Origin: Saccoglossus kowalevskii
Taxonomy: Eukaryota; Hemichordata; Enteropneusta; Harrimaniidae
NCBI RefSeq assembly: GCF_000003605.2
Contig: NW_003131857.1
Coordinates: 336,161-353,721, forward strand
Direction: 5' to 3'
Length of the DNA: 17,561 bases
This document shows positions 17,132-17,561 of the stretch, piece by piece. The notes below the pieces were generated by a model. That model searched no databases. It was not told the DNA's origin and saw only the letters and a program-made list of their open reading frames with translations. A program made the position numbers and the translations under genes. Within the stretch, counting starts at the first letter, position 1, and every line of letters begins with the position of its first letter.

Positions 17132-17561
17132 ATAATTCAGTTACAATAAATGCAATTGATAGTCTGCGTTTTCTTGAATGTGGGCTTCTAATACAGTAAA
17201 TAAGATAATCCAATTATTTTCAATCATTGCAATGATAAATCAAGATTCAGATTATGTTTTCAGCTAAGCCTATCGACACTAGATCATATAGCAATTGTTA
17301 TGTCTCTCTGTATCTATTTCCATCCCCTCAAAAGAACCATTACTTATTGAATCCACCACAAATTATTCTATTAATTTGTGCACAAAAAATATTCCCATTT
17401 GTATCCATTAATTCGCATTTTTTTTTTTTTAAAGTTATTTTTATTTACACTACATTGTTTTAATTTTCTCTGCATACTTTTTGAGCACACAAGAGACTGA
17501 TGTTTATTGTGCATATCACATTTACTGGTATTTCACCATGGTCATGTTTTAATTAAGCAAT
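17132..17561. other. Gene-free right end
   Basis: AT-rich sequence with a poly-T run near 17419-17430. The 69-codon plus-strand opening (17254-17463) is low-complexity and hydrophobic with no recognisable motif. Confidence 0.45.

Noticed and set aside
1-17561. CRISPR array, tRNA or rRNA genes
   Set aside because: No regularly spaced direct repeats, no tRNA box A/B pair and no rRNA-like conserved blocks were seen. Introns and the transposon types show the DNA is from an animal.

Overview
The window is AT-rich eukaryotic DNA from an animal, most likely an invertebrate. It has GT-AG introns, phase-0 exon junctions, TATA-type promoters, AATAAA signals, and remnants of a P-element/THAP9-like transposon, a LINE and an LTR element. 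The repeat mix would suit a mollusc or another marine invertebrate, but nothing here fixes the taxon. Nearly all long ORFs are chance openings; the real coding sequence sits in short exons.

Left half (about 1340-9250). The clearest content is a convergent pair of paralogous genes for small secreted proteins. Gene A (+) has a TATA box near 1368, a non-coding first exon ending at 1445, a signal-peptide exon (1558-1664), a 2.8-kb intron and a final exon (4504-4617); it encodes 72 aa. Gene B (-) mirrors it: TATA box at 9245-9237, non-coding exon ending at 9154, signal-peptide exon 8776-8670, a 2.1-kb intron, final exon 6582-6487; it encodes 66 aa. Both proteins have a signal peptide ending in a Cys-Cys pair, a Gly-Phe-Gly...Gly-Gly-Pro-Pro-x-Arg junction, a GLVGV block, an acidic stretch with one cysteine, and a Gly-Asn repeat tail encoded by a GGAAAT hexanucleotide repeat. 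I do not recognise the family. Synonymous differences at conserved residues argue that both copies are, or recently were, functional.

Centre (about 9420-13700) is repeat territory. It holds a short segment also present in gene A's intron, interrupted by a GC-rich 310-bp element with terminal inverted repeats; a decayed LINE reverse-transcriptase tail (minus strand, about 10110-10560); a GTTGA pentamer repeat; a foldback structure (11809-11938); and dispersed short hairpins of one family (AGCT...AGCTAA).

Right part (13713-17561) carries a broken P-element/THAP9-like transposase gene in several exons with good splice sites but at least two frameshifts (13713 to about 15458). A 537-bp solo LTR (15550-16086, 5-bp target duplication ATGTA) follows, with heat-shock-element-like motifs upstream of a TATA box. 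An unassigned exon-like ORF lies at 16972-17131.

Apart from the two peptide genes, I see no gene I would call intact.
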